Positions 1-10,608 of a stretch of 31,289 bases of DNA are shown piece after piece (the first letter of the stretch is position 1; each line of letters starts with the position of its first letter). Below the pieces are notes generated by a model that was not told the DNA's origin, ran no database searches, and was given only the letters and a program-made list of their open reading frames with translations. The DNA comes from Glomus cerebriforme (lineage: Eukaryota > Glomeromycota > Glomeromycetes > Glomerales > Glomeraceae), in assembly GCA_003550305.1 (NCBI GenBank), contig QKYT01000773.1:1-31289 (forward strand), read 5' to 3'. A program made the translations under genes and the position numbers.

Positions 1-361
1 ATTACCGAATAGGAAAAATATTGGATCTCTTTTTTATACTAGGATAAATAGAAAATAAAAAATAATTACAAAACTAATAATTAATTAATTAGATTATTTA
101 TTAATAGATTATAAAACATAAGACAGAGATGAAAATGTAGATAAAAGTAAAGGCAATATAAAAATAAAAGGAAAGCAAAAAAAAAACCGATAATGACGGC
201 GATTTAATCACATGATCTCACGTGTTGTTTACTACTTACATACTAAATTACAATTTTAAAATTTAATACTCACTTTATTCTAATAATTTGAATAAATTAG
301 ATTAGTAACGGTCAAAAAAAAAAGTATTATTAAATAAAATCATTTATTTCATTTATTATAC
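1..361. other. gene-free AT-rich flank
   Basis: No open frame, tRNA-like fold or repeat family was recognised. The stretch lies downstream of the minus-strand SPRY-TPR gene and probably holds its 3' UTR. It contains one CACGTG hexamer at 219-224 and several A/T homopolymers. Confidence 0.5.
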
Positions 362-1606
362 TTACTTCCAGATAATTTGTTTACGAATATTTGAAATCCA
401 TACATCATTTGTATATAATTTATATAATTTTAATAAATCTCTAAGGGATTCTTTATATTTTCCTAATAAATAATAAGTTTCTCCTCGATATCTTAATGCA
501 AATGCATTATTTGGCTCCAATTCTAATAATTTTGTCAAATCTTCGAGTGCTTGTTTATATCTACCAATAGTAAAATATATTTTTCCTCGATATTTTAATT
601 CCAATGATTTTGTTAAATCATTTATTAATTCATCATTATATAAAGTAAGAGTTTCAATCCATTTTTTCTTTAGATCTTCATCAATATCATCATCAGTCAT
701 TGCTATTTATAAAGCAATAACATTAAAATAAAATAAGTAAAATTCAGATGCTATCAAATTAAAGTTACCAGTATATTTGAATTGTCTATGGCCAAAGTTT
801 CCCTCTACTGATCCGCCTTGTAAAGTGAATTCAATACAAGGATAAAAAATATCTTTTAAATCTCGAAGTACTAAAATATATTATTCGTTAATTCTTATCT
901 TAAATATTCAAACATTGGAATTAAAGTAATAACTACCTAGATTAACTCCATTTTTAGTATAAAATACTGCGTTATTTTTAAAATTTAAACAGCATCCAAT
1001 AGTGTCACCAGTTGTATATGATGGTCCATATACAACAGTTGTACGAGCTCCGTCAAAAAAATATCCACAATCATCATGATAAACCCATAAGTTATCACGC
1101 AAACCTATAAATATAGTAATAATGAATAATTTAATAAATTAATGGCCAATAAATGAATTGCAATTACCAGGCATCATATTTAGATTAACTGTTTGCTTGC
1201 AAAATCCAATTCCAATTACTCTTTTAAAAAAAAATAAAATTAAAAGAAATTATAAGAAAATTTTATTTTAAAAAAGAAAAATTTTCTTTTAAGAAAAAAA
1301 CAGACTTATAACATACCCATCTTGTCCTTTATTTATAATGTCAACTTCAAAATAAAATAATCTACATTGTGTAGGAATTGGATTATTTGTTCGAATTATA
1401 GCAGCTTCTTTAGGCACTCTACCTGGACCTGTATTTTGAAAAAAACATGTAAAATTCCGTAAAATCTTAAAGTTATGTGGCCAATAATCTCACCTGTATA
1501 ATGTACTCTAAGTCCATCTGAATTTACATTTAAATAGTCGGATTTATCATTAATATTCCATGCAGTTGGTAAATCCATATCAGATAATAGATATGTTTGA
1601 TACAAT
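362..1606 (-). CDS. SPRY domain-TPR protein (5' exon not found)
   Basis: Likely a cytosolic protein-binding scaffold. The SPRY (B30.2-like) domain is a peptide-recognition fold and TPRs bind partner proteins; no target can be read from sequence. Exons, minus strand: 1606-1494, 1428-1317, 1220-1168, 1104-937, 870-769, 702-362, with introns of 63-96 bp and all phases consistent. The SPRY core carries YFEVDIINKGQDG, GIGFC, TGDTIGCCLNF, FYTKNG and VEGNFGH. The last exon encodes two TPR units with the pattern IGRYKQALEDLTKLLELEPNN. There is no in-frame ATG in the first exon shown; a CTAG acceptor just before the codon at 1605 and an upstream in-frame TAA imply a missing 5' exon, so the gene is either incompletely modelled or 5'-truncated. 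If the last 66-bp intron is kept, the SPRY frame stops at 707-709 and the TPR part would need its own ATG at 700. Only two TPRs is short by my recollection of this family. Confidence 0.75.
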
Positions 1607-3429
1607 CTAGCAAGGATAAATTGGGATTATATGTTTTGAGATTTGACTTTTAATTGAAAAAATTATTGAAATAATAAATTTCAACACTTAAACGACAACT
1701 TTTTAAAGGTATTTCGGTTACACAATAAAGATATATTGTTATTTTGTGGCGCATGTGCCGATCCAAAAAACGATTAGTCGATAGGAATACAATGAAAAAA
1801 AAGATATGAAATCATAATGCATAAATGTAACCTTTAATGAATAGCCACAAATATACAAGTAAGAAATTACATAACAGATAAGAATTCCACTTTTATATAT
1901 TTTATTGTGCCTTGTTTATCATAAAAATAAAAATAGATTATATTGTTTTATACGTTTAACAATCAAAAGTACTTTAACGCTTTAGGGACTGATTAAAAAT
2001 TTAACCAATAAGGGTAAATGATTGGCAACTTTTTTTTATATTCTTCAATCATTGAATTGGTTCTTAATTTACATAACACGGTTTCCAAATTAGTTGCCAT
2101 TATTTTTCTGATAATTATAGATTCAGATGATATAAAAAAAAAAAATATTTCATGGGTAACCATTGATATCATTGATTTTTACGGCTACACTGTGAAATCA
2201 ATGGTTGTTATGTGAAATAACCATTACTTGATCGAAAAAAAAATTGGTTATTCATAAACATTAAAACTTTAGTGTTTTATAAAAATTATTACATAATTGT
2301 GAGTCAACAAAAATTTAAAAATTTAAAATAATCTCCCTCAAATTATCTTTCAATATAAATAAATATAAGGAAGGCGGATGTGAACATAAATTTTATCATA
2401 CCATGCGATAATTGTGATATGGTCATATGAGAATACTACTACAGTCATTTTAAATGTCATTCTTGTCGTTTGTCATCTACAGAATCAGCCATATAGTAAA
2501 AATATTATTAATTTTAGCCTTATTATAAGTAGTTAGTGCGAACCAGAATTACAGATAATTCTGACCAGAATTAAGATCATGTGACATGCCATTAATGTCA
2601 TTCAAGGATCTACATCGATCTACATTGATTATTCTGTTATGGAATTACAGAATTCTAAATAAAAAACTGGGCGTGCAACATATATAAATATTGTATTGCT
2701 TCAAACATTACGTAAGATACACAATCCTAGTCTACTCTTTTAAGATTTAAAATTTAATTAAGAATTATGAATATAGATTTTGAATTTTGTATACAACATA
2801 TCATTTTGAGACGAAAATCATTGTGGACAAATTTGGTTAGTTTCTTCGAGCTCCGATATTGGATTATGGCTTATTTACTCTCCCTTTTTCACTCCTTTTT
2901 CATGGTTTATAAAACTAGTTTTTAAAATATTTACGAAATTATAAAACTTCTTTTCAATATGGTAATCATGCAAAATACAGAAATTTACTTTGTTTAGCAT
3001 AAAAAAAATAGAAAATGATAGTATTTATCCAATAAATTTCGGAGGCTAATAAAATCAGCTATGCCACAATCAGGTTTGGTAGTTCTGTTTAAATTTCTTG
3101 CCTGACCCGGGAATCTAGATTTGAACAATTTTAAATAGACATAATGAAAAAATTATTTGTCAAAGTTTTCAATTTTTTATTAAATTGAAATAATTTTTTA
3201 TTTGAAATAAACTACGTTTTTATATAAATATGTCATATCATTTCTGTCACATAACCTCTTTTATTTAAAAGAAAAAACAAACTCAATGACTATATAAAGG
3301 TCTAATAACAAATCAATAAATAAAATTCTAAAATTTTAATGTGAAAATTTGTTGTTTACTATCAATTATTCAATCTGGAATATAATTTTAATTATTATCA
3401 TATTTGCCATTGGTTTCTTCTTGAAATCC
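1607..3429. other. 1.8 kb intergenic, no supported gene
   Basis: The missing 5' exon and promoter of the SPRY-TPR gene should lie in the first few hundred bases. I tested the ATG at 1753 (minus strand, 34 open codons), but none of its possible donors fits the phase. Nested inverted repeats occur at 2158-2225 and a near-palindrome TTCTGACCAGAA at 2559-2570. The 65-codon plus-strand frame at 2018-2215 is low-complexity and unsupported. Confidence 0.5.
2158..2225. repeat. nested inverted repeats (hairpin-forming)
   Basis: AACCATTGAT at 2158-2167 is matched by its exact reverse complement ATCAATGGTT at 2197-2206. The AATGGTT inside that right arm (2200-2206) pairs again with AACCATT at 2219-2225. 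Two alternative stem-loops therefore share one arm. It could be the end of a decayed miniature element or chance in AT-rich DNA. Confidence 0.5.
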
Positions 3430-6118
3430 TTAGAATTTTTCATCATCTCCTAAAATCTCTAGACAGTCTTGATCACATGATCCCATTTTTTTCACGTCTT
3501 TCTGAAATTCCTGAAACATCTTGATGACTTTGATCACATGTTCTTTAGTAATATATTCGTTTCTACTATCAGCAAATGCTTGTGCAGTACGAAGGATATT
3601 ACGAATCTCACGACCATTCAATTTATATTCAGAAAAATCATCTTCATCGAGATTCAAAGAAGCATGACTGATAAAATTTTTCCAGATTTCACGTCTTTTC
3701 TCCAAATTGAGTTCGGGATAATGAAAAAACATATTAATTCGTGAACAGAAAGCATTATCAAAAGCTTTGATCCGATTTGTTGTTAAAAAAAGGATTCCTG
3801 AAAAGAAAAGAGATTAAGAGAAAAGTAGGGAGGTCAGAAGGATAAAAAGAAAAGTTGATAAAATTTTCTCGTAAAAAGATAATAATCTTCTTTACCTTGA
3901 TAGTATTCTAGTTGACGTAAAAATATACCAGTTAATGTATTACGATTTACATCAGAATTACGTTCTTCAAAATAAATATCAGCTTCATCAAGTAAAAGGA
4001 CAGCCCTCCATGTAAAAGCAATATCTAGAACCTTGATTAATTTCTGTTCCAGCCTTTATACAAAAAAGTAAAGATAAAGATAAATAAACAAATTGATACT
4101 TATGATAACTCTTCTAGAGTGACAAAATTTTACATACTTGGCAGGGTCTGTTCCAAGTTCATGTACACTGATCATCCATAATGGACGTTCAAGAAATTCA
4201 GCCACACTTTCAGCTGTTAATGTTTTACCAGTGCCAGGTGGTCCATAACAAAGAATGATGCAGCCCTTACCTTTATTAACTATGGGATCAAGTGGTTTTG
4301 CTAATGAAAAATCAGGAAAATGAACATTTTTCATTTGGACGCCGTATTGTTTTACTAATCCCACAAGCATTTCTTTCTTATCCTGAGACATCACCAAATG
4401 ATCAAAAGCCTGCTTGTTAAAAACAATTTCATCAAAATTCTCGACCACCCATTCTTTCAGTGCGAAACTGAATCCATATACTACTGCAGGTGCTAAATCA
4501 TAAAATGAATCAGCCACTTCTTTGAAATAAGCATTTTCACCAAGCAATTCAAGATCACATGGATTTGGTGGTTTGGCAGTATCCATTGGATAGTTAGGAT
4601 TCATGATTGCAAAACCCATGAGATCGATCATAACACGACCATCAGCCTTTATCATTTCCACTTCTTTACATCCATTTACTATTCGCCAACGTAATAATGG
4701 GCCCTCATACTTCATAAAATTTCTTCCTCTGGCAAGGTCAAAAAACTTCTTTCCATTTCCATGAATGATATTCCTAATGCTGTCATGAGTATTAGAAAAT
4801 CTGAATGGAACAACAGGCAAATCAGAGAAACTCATTTCCCCATCATAATATTCAATTCTGCGTTCTACATAACAATATTTAAATCCACGGCCATCATAAT
4901 CAATAATCTTAATAGTTATACGAAATACCAACTTATCTTTATCATTAAATACAGTATCTATCGAGGAAATGATGCCACCGATCTGTTGTTTGGAAATACT
5001 ACATTTACTAGAGGAAGTATAAAAAAAGAGACACGGAAAGTAAGGAAAGATAAGAAATTATATAAAATATTTCAACCCCATTTTTTTCAGGAATTTGGAA
5101 GAAGTATTTACTACCATACTTCTAAGTTCACGGTATAGAATACCCATAACATATCAAATGAAACACTTTTATTTGCTATCATCTTTTTACGATTTTTGAT
5201 CGTTTCGTAATATTCCTGTTCAAGGAATCGGATCAAGTGTTTTAAGTGAATTTTCTTTTCTTCTGAGGATCCTAAGGATTAAGTTTCAAAGCCAGTATAT
5301 TTCTTGATTAATTGACATGACTATGAAATTTATTTGTTGAATGAAATTATTTACCAGATTCTGTTTCAGATTCAGAGGTAGATTCTAAATCCAAATCATC
5401 GTATATAATCATTAAATAATCCATAACGTGATACAAATCCTGGGCTTTGACCAAAGGTGTGACATCGGATTCCAACTTATCACGTAGATTATCCATAACG
5501 TGATTATCGACAAGACTATCATCATTTCGTAGTATTTCGATCAATAGTCGAGATCTCAATTCAACAAATGTTGTGCAAATAACCCTATCGGGAGAGAATA
5601 TACTCCTTTTGGTAGTAGAGTAAATGATCTTAAAGGGAATATCGCTGCCTTCTTCTTTTTGTTTATTATTTTCAACCTTTAATTTGATTATGTTATGTCC
5701 CCATTTATCTTTCTCCGCTTCGTAACAAGGCCACTTCCAGTCTAACTTACCGACTTCGTCAATAACTAATGTCATGATTATGAAAATTTTATATATTAAG
5801 ATTGCAATTATTACACGTAATTGTAAATATAGAAAATACAATTAACAAAAAAACTTAATATAATAAACTTAGAAACATACCGTGCTCTTTTGAAAAAATT
5901 TGAATTGGTGTTTTTGAATTATTTATAAAGCTTTCATCTATTTTAAGTTCGGAATTTAAGTTAACCTTCTCTTCGTGCCTGCGAAGGTTAATCTTGTTGA
6001 CATCAAGATTTGGTAGTTCTTTCTTGATAGCCTTTTTTAAATCGTCCACGTCCCCTTCGTCAATGAAAACTTTAATTGGATGTCCATCTTCATATTTAAC
6101 CCAAATTTTATAAGGCAT
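3430..6118 (-). CDS. AAA+ ATPase with ubiquitin-like N-terminal header and DUF7025-like region
   Basis: A predicted ATP-driven remodelling ATPase of the fungal DUF7025/AAA type. Exons, minus strand: 6118-5881, 5765-5355, 5271-5112, 5007-4138, 4053-3896, 3797-3430; introns of 83-115 bp, every junction GT-AG and in phase, 2205 nt giving 734 aa. Residues 1-79 (start MPYKIWVKYEDG) form a short beta-grasp-like segment like the headers of glomeromycotan effector or crinkler-like proteins. Residues about 80-270 carry a charged linker (ESTSESETESG) and helices. About 270-500 resembles DUF7025 (RGRNF, YEGPLLRW, ADGRVMIDL, LAPAVVYGFSF). The AAA domain has Walker A GPPGTGKT (about 525-532), Walker B LLLDEAD (Asp about 582), sensor LTTNR and the SRI motif, then a C-terminal helical lid. 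ATG 6118 is the first in-frame Met. It is divergent from the MLKL-like gene. Substrate unknown; nothing is broken. Exon joins are predictions, but the phase agreement is strong. Confidence 0.87.
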
Positions 6119-6568
6119 TATTGCATGATAAAAATAATGAAAATAAAATTTTGACCCTTTTTATAAGATTAAATTTTTATTTGAACATAAATCGTGACTT
6201 AAAATCATGTAGATAATCGAGATATCATTATTTGTGAAAGTAATTTATTGATATGGTAACCGGCGTACTTGGAAATCGGAATTCCTATTCCTTTGAAACC
6301 TCATTTTAGATTTATTTGATATGTTTATTTTTAATTAAAGATTTTCATATGAAGCGATCTGATTGATAGATAGGTTATGCATATTTATTAACCGCTTATA
6401 TCACCATCATAAACTTTAGGTAAAAAAATGCGGAAAAAAAATTTATAACGATTATTTCCGAAAATAAGCACCAATGTATGAATTTTTTAGTTTCGAAAAT
6501 ACTGTATATATAAAGTTATTTCATTTTTGAAATATTTTTTTCAAAAAATAATAACTACTGCTAGTAAA
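6119..6568. promoter_or_regulatory. divergent intergenic region with TATA-like box
   Basis: This 450-bp gap separates two genes transcribed away from each other, so it should hold both promoters. On the plus side TATATATAAA lies at 6505-6514, about 55-64 bases before the ATG at 6569. No clear core element was found for the minus-strand AAA+ gene. Shared control of the pair is possible but cannot be shown from sequence. Confidence 0.45.
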
Positions 6569-8608
6569 ATGTCTACAATAGTTATTATTCCTTTCACGCA
6601 ATTCATTCCGCTTATAAAAGATGTAACTGATATTCTTAATAAAGTTATAGAAATAAATTTTACGGCTGAACATAATAAAAAAATAGTCGCCCTTTTGATA
6701 GAACGTATTGCCGTAGTAAATGCCTCGATTATAATTTTACGAGAAGATAAATTATATACTAAAAATCATTATTCTAATTTACAAAGATTAGTTCAAGTTC
6801 TTAAAAGAATGGAAAATTTTATTAAAGAAATAACTTGTTATAATAATAAATTGATGAAATTTTTTGTAGCTAAAACAATCGATACGCATTTTAAAGAATT
6901 ATGAGAAGAATATGATAGTTGTGTAAATTCATTAAATCTTAACCTAATAGTAGACTTTAAGATTATCACAGAAAAGGAAAATAAAATTTTAAAAGAAGAT
7001 ATCGAACTACTTGCTCAGTTTATATTAGCTCTTGGGGAAGTCATGGACAAAAAATTAACTGATATGAGCCAAAATATTACTGATATTGCAAACACTGTGC
7101 AAATAATCAACAGTAAATCAGGTGCAAACCAAAAAAATATCGATGATATTTTTCAAGAAACTCCGCTTCCATTTAATGAATATAATGAAACCTCCGATAA
7201 ACCTCGAAGTGAAAGATTGAGAAAATATGTTCATATAAAAACTGGTGAAGATTATGCTTTTAAAACTATAAATAAAGAATATACTGATCAAGTTAAAAAT
7301 CAAGTCACAATTCTTAAAAAGCTTAAAAATTGTCAAAATATTATTCGTTTCTATGGTATTACTAGAGATGGAAATCAATATTATTTAATAACTGAATGGG
7401 CAGAAAATAAAAATTTACGCGAATATATTAACTTACGTGGACAAAATATTGAAATAAAATTAAAAATAAGATTTGCTTATGATATCGCTAAAGGGTTGAA
7501 TTTCCTTAGATCTACTATGGTAATACATTTCCAATTTCCTATTTTTAAAATATTATTTATATTAAATATATATGTTAATATGTCTTTTTTTTTCTATAGA
7601 TCGTTCATCGGGATATTAGGGCCGGAAATATTGTAATTACGGAACATGATATTGCAAAAATTACAAATTTTAAATTAAGTAGAAGGCTTGAAGATGATAC
7701 TTGTAATGTAGCCATAAACAAAGAATGTGTTGCATATTGTGCTCCTGAAATATTAAAAAGAAAATTGGAAGGAAAAGTAGGCGTGAATAAAAAATATGAT
7801 AACAAATGTGAAGTTTATAGTTTTGGTATTGTTCTTTGGGAGATTGCCGAATGTAGAGTTCATACGAAAATCTCGAGGATTTTATGGAAATTACAAGAAA
7901 AGTATCCAATGGATATCGAGAACCATTTTCACCTGATAATCCTATTTCAGAAAAATATAAAATTCTTGAAAATGAGACTGTTCATCAAAATCCGGCTCTT
8001 CGACCTACATTCGCAAAGATATTAACAGATCTTAAAGGAATTAAAGATTCTCCCAAAAGCTTTAATTCTACAAGTAACATCCCATCTATCCCATCTGTAG
8101 AGTATACAGAAGAATCAATTGATATCGTAATTGACAAAGCAGTTAAAGAACATGAAAAAAATATCGGAGACAAGAGTAAATTATATTTAATTTTTGATAA
8201 TTATGCTGATATGGGTGTTCCACAAGCAAAGTATTGGAAAGCTTATTTTATTCAAAAAGGTTGGTCTAACCTTACTTGTCTGATGATGAAAAATTTAAAA
8301 TTGCTATTAAACTTCTTAAGGAAGTTGCAGATTATGGTGATGAATATCCTGATGCACAACTTCGTTATGCGTCAGCGATTATGCAAAGAAAAGGCGTTGA
8401 AAAAAATGAGGAGGAAGCGATTGAATATTTTCGTAAAGCTGCTAAAAATGGTAAAGTCTCAGCTATGTTTAATTTGGCTACTTACTATTTAAAGATTAAA
8501 GATAATAATGATAATGAAGAATTAGGTAAATATTATTTGACAATGGCTGCTGGTAAAAGTCATGCGAAAGCAATTGAATATTGCAATGAAAGAAATATTT
8601 CCTATTAG
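6569..8608 (+). pseudogene. MLKL-like helical bundle-pseudokinase-Sel1 protein, disrupted
   Basis: Family role, if intact: a signalling or cell-death-type protein with an N-terminal four-helix bundle like MLKL, a kinase fold and Sel1 repeats. ATG 6569 opens MSTIVIIPFTQFIPL and is followed by the helical bundle. An in-frame TGA at 6902-6904 interrupts it, but the same frame stays open beyond. The kinase part shows an ion-pair lysine in EDYAFK, then an 80-bp intron (7520-7599), then IVHRDIRAGN; the HRD Asp and Asn are present, but DFG is replaced by TNF and the glycine loop is eroded. Two one-base losses shift frame near 7858-7863 and near 8274-8280. The downstream frame regains Sel1 signatures (DAQLRYASAI, EEAIEYFRKAAKNG, SAMFNLA). 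Allowing for both losses the spliced frame is 654 codons. Both losses sit in short C or T runs, so assembly error is possible, but with the TGA decay is more likely. Confidence 0.75.
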
Positions 8609-8662
8609 ATTTACTTTTACTAAACATTTATTTTTCTGGTCATTTTTTTTTTATTGATATTA

Positions 8663-8668
8663 AATAAA
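8663..8668 (+). terminator. poly(A) signal AATAAA
   Basis: A canonical AATAAA lies 55 bases after the TAG of the MLKL-like gene and before a T/A-rich stretch, the expected place for 3' end formation. The hexamer is common by chance in this base composition. Confidence 0.4.
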
Positions 8669-8674
8669 GTTATT

Positions 8675-8706
8675 TGTTATATTATATTATATTATATATA
8701 TATATA
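8675..8706. repeat. ATT/AT microsatellite
   Basis: A run of ATATT units passes into a pure AT dinucleotide tract just downstream of the MLKL-like gene. Simple sequence only. Confidence 0.8.
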
Positions 8707-10489
8707 GTTTTCTTTTAAACGATAAATGATATAGTAAACTATTATTATTGATCAACGACAAAAATAACGGTTCACTAAGTTGATAATTTCCTAACAGCAT
8801 GACTAATAAGTCATATTTTATTTAACTAGAATGTTAAAAGTCGTAAGAAAATAAAGTAAATGAACAAAAGTATGATGTATTAATTTTTATCCTAAAAATG
8901 AAGAAAAAATTACAATCATAAAAAGCCATCGCGCACGTGATCATCATATATCACGGGTGTGTTTTATGATATACTTCTTACCTGCATAAAATTAGTTTCA
9001 TTGATAATAACAATCTTTAAACATCTGTATTATGTAAATGGGAAAGAGAGACTATAAGAAAGCAAGAAAAAGCTTAAACTTGTAGAACCTTTTCTTTAGC
9101 GCGAACCAGTCCCGATAATCCCGATTTAGTTAGTAAAATTTCTCTTAAAATTTTTCTCCTTTCCTTTTTAATGTTTGCTGATGTCATCATGCATATTTAA
9201 AAGTTTTGTGACCATGGTACCCCGGGTATCTTGCATATACCACAAGTCTATAACTCGAATTTTAGTATTTGTTTAAAAACTTGCATCATAATCAGAAAAA
9301 TATTTATATGTAATTTCTGAGTAAAATTAGATTCTATAAAATAATAATATCAATAGAAAATGGACCTTTTTTTCGTACAAAAGAGGAGGGGAGTACTATG
9401 GCTTCTATTTCGTAAATTTAACGCATAATGAATTTTTTTTCACTAATAGATGCCGGTAGATTTGAGTATTTAAGGTTTTAGGAATAATAATTCATACAAA
9501 ATTCTTTATCAAACAAAATGAAAACTATGACAATACAAATGAAAATATAGTATTGAATATGAAGGAAGAGTTTCTTTGAAAATAAAGGCCGACTAATAAA
9601 ATTAAAGTTAATAGATTGAATTCTAGTGTATAATTAATAAAAAAGAGGGCGGGAATGTTTGTAAAGAGAATTCAATTAGAAAAAGTGAATAAGAAAGAAT
9701 ATGTTTATGGCAGATGCAGAGTAGTGAAACACAATGCAAGAATTAATATCTTGTAACACTTTGTATTTCATTTGTATAATAAAATAATAAATCTCACTAT
9801 TGTAATTCAAGCCGCTGTCACAAATACTATAAAAAAATATACTCGTGATTTAATTAATTTAAGCAAATATAAAATTTAAAATTGCCATGCGAAATATCTA
9901 TCTTTAGATTAATATTTAATAGAAGGATCAGTAGTACCATTTAAACATTAAGTTTAACATCTAGTTCCTTAATTATTAAAATAATTAATCATCAAAGTCT
10001 CGGGACAAAAAGCGAATATTTTAGATTAAAATTGACCAGGATAGATTCCTGAAATTATTGTAAATCTTAGGAACGATTAACCTAAATTTATGATATTTCT
10101 CTAATCAAAGTAGCTAATTTCACGTTTATTTTGGTCCAGTCCAGTCCTTTAATGCTGACCGAAATTACAGCTTTAAATTTTGCGCAGTATTTTTAATCAA
10201 AAAAAATTGTACATGAACCAAATGTGAAGTTTCAAAATTTTCAGAAATTTTAGTGCTGTTCATTCAATAAATATTTTCAAAAATTTTTTAAGTATAAATT
10301 AAGATCATCATTATAAATATTACGTTAAATTTTTCTTAACGTAGAAGAGGATATTTAAAATATCTCATGGGTAAATCTTTATTTAAAAATTAAACGAGTC
10401 ATAGACTCATAGTACAATATAATCTTGATATACCGAACTCGATTTTTTTAAAAACCAATGAAGAAATCTTAACTTAGTCACGGGTTTTA

Positions 10490-10608
10490 TAATTCGCCTG
10501 AAAATCATATTAATTCTGGCCAGAAGTAGAACTACTTAATTTTTGCCTGAATTAATTGGTGACTTTTCATCTTAATTCCAGGCGAAATTAAAATTTTCGT
10601 TCACGTGA
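10490..10608. repeat. possible decayed miniature inverted-repeat element
   Basis: AATTCGCCTGAAAAT near the left edge and CAGGCGAAATTAAAA near the right edge are approximate inverted copies. The interior contains the 12-bp palindrome TTCTGGCCAGAA, and TCACGTGA follows. A related TTCTGACCAGAA followed by AAGATCATGTGAC occurs at 2559-2583, which suggests a dispersed family. Boundaries are uncertain. Confidence 0.35.

Noticed and set aside
1743..1753. ATG at 1753 (minus) as the start of the SPRY-TPR gene
   Set aside because: It opens 34 codons, but none of the GT donors I tested gives the phase needed to join the exon at 1606.
2018..2215. 65-codon plus-strand frame
   Set aside because: Low complexity, with no domain and no splice or start context; typical of AT-rich intergenic DNA.
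4761..5138. 125-codon plus-strand frame opposite the AAA+ gene
   Set aside because: It is antisense to well-supported exons and has no recognisable motif.
5347..6118. Two separate small genes for the header and for the middle part of the AAA+ protein
   Set aside because: GTATGT at 5880 and an AG at 5767-5766 join them in frame, and further in-phase junctions connect them to the AAA exons; one gene explains all three frames.
7118..7909. Minus-strand frames opposite the MLKL-like gene
   Set aside because: They are shadows of the plus-strand kinase exons, which carry recognisable kinase motifs.
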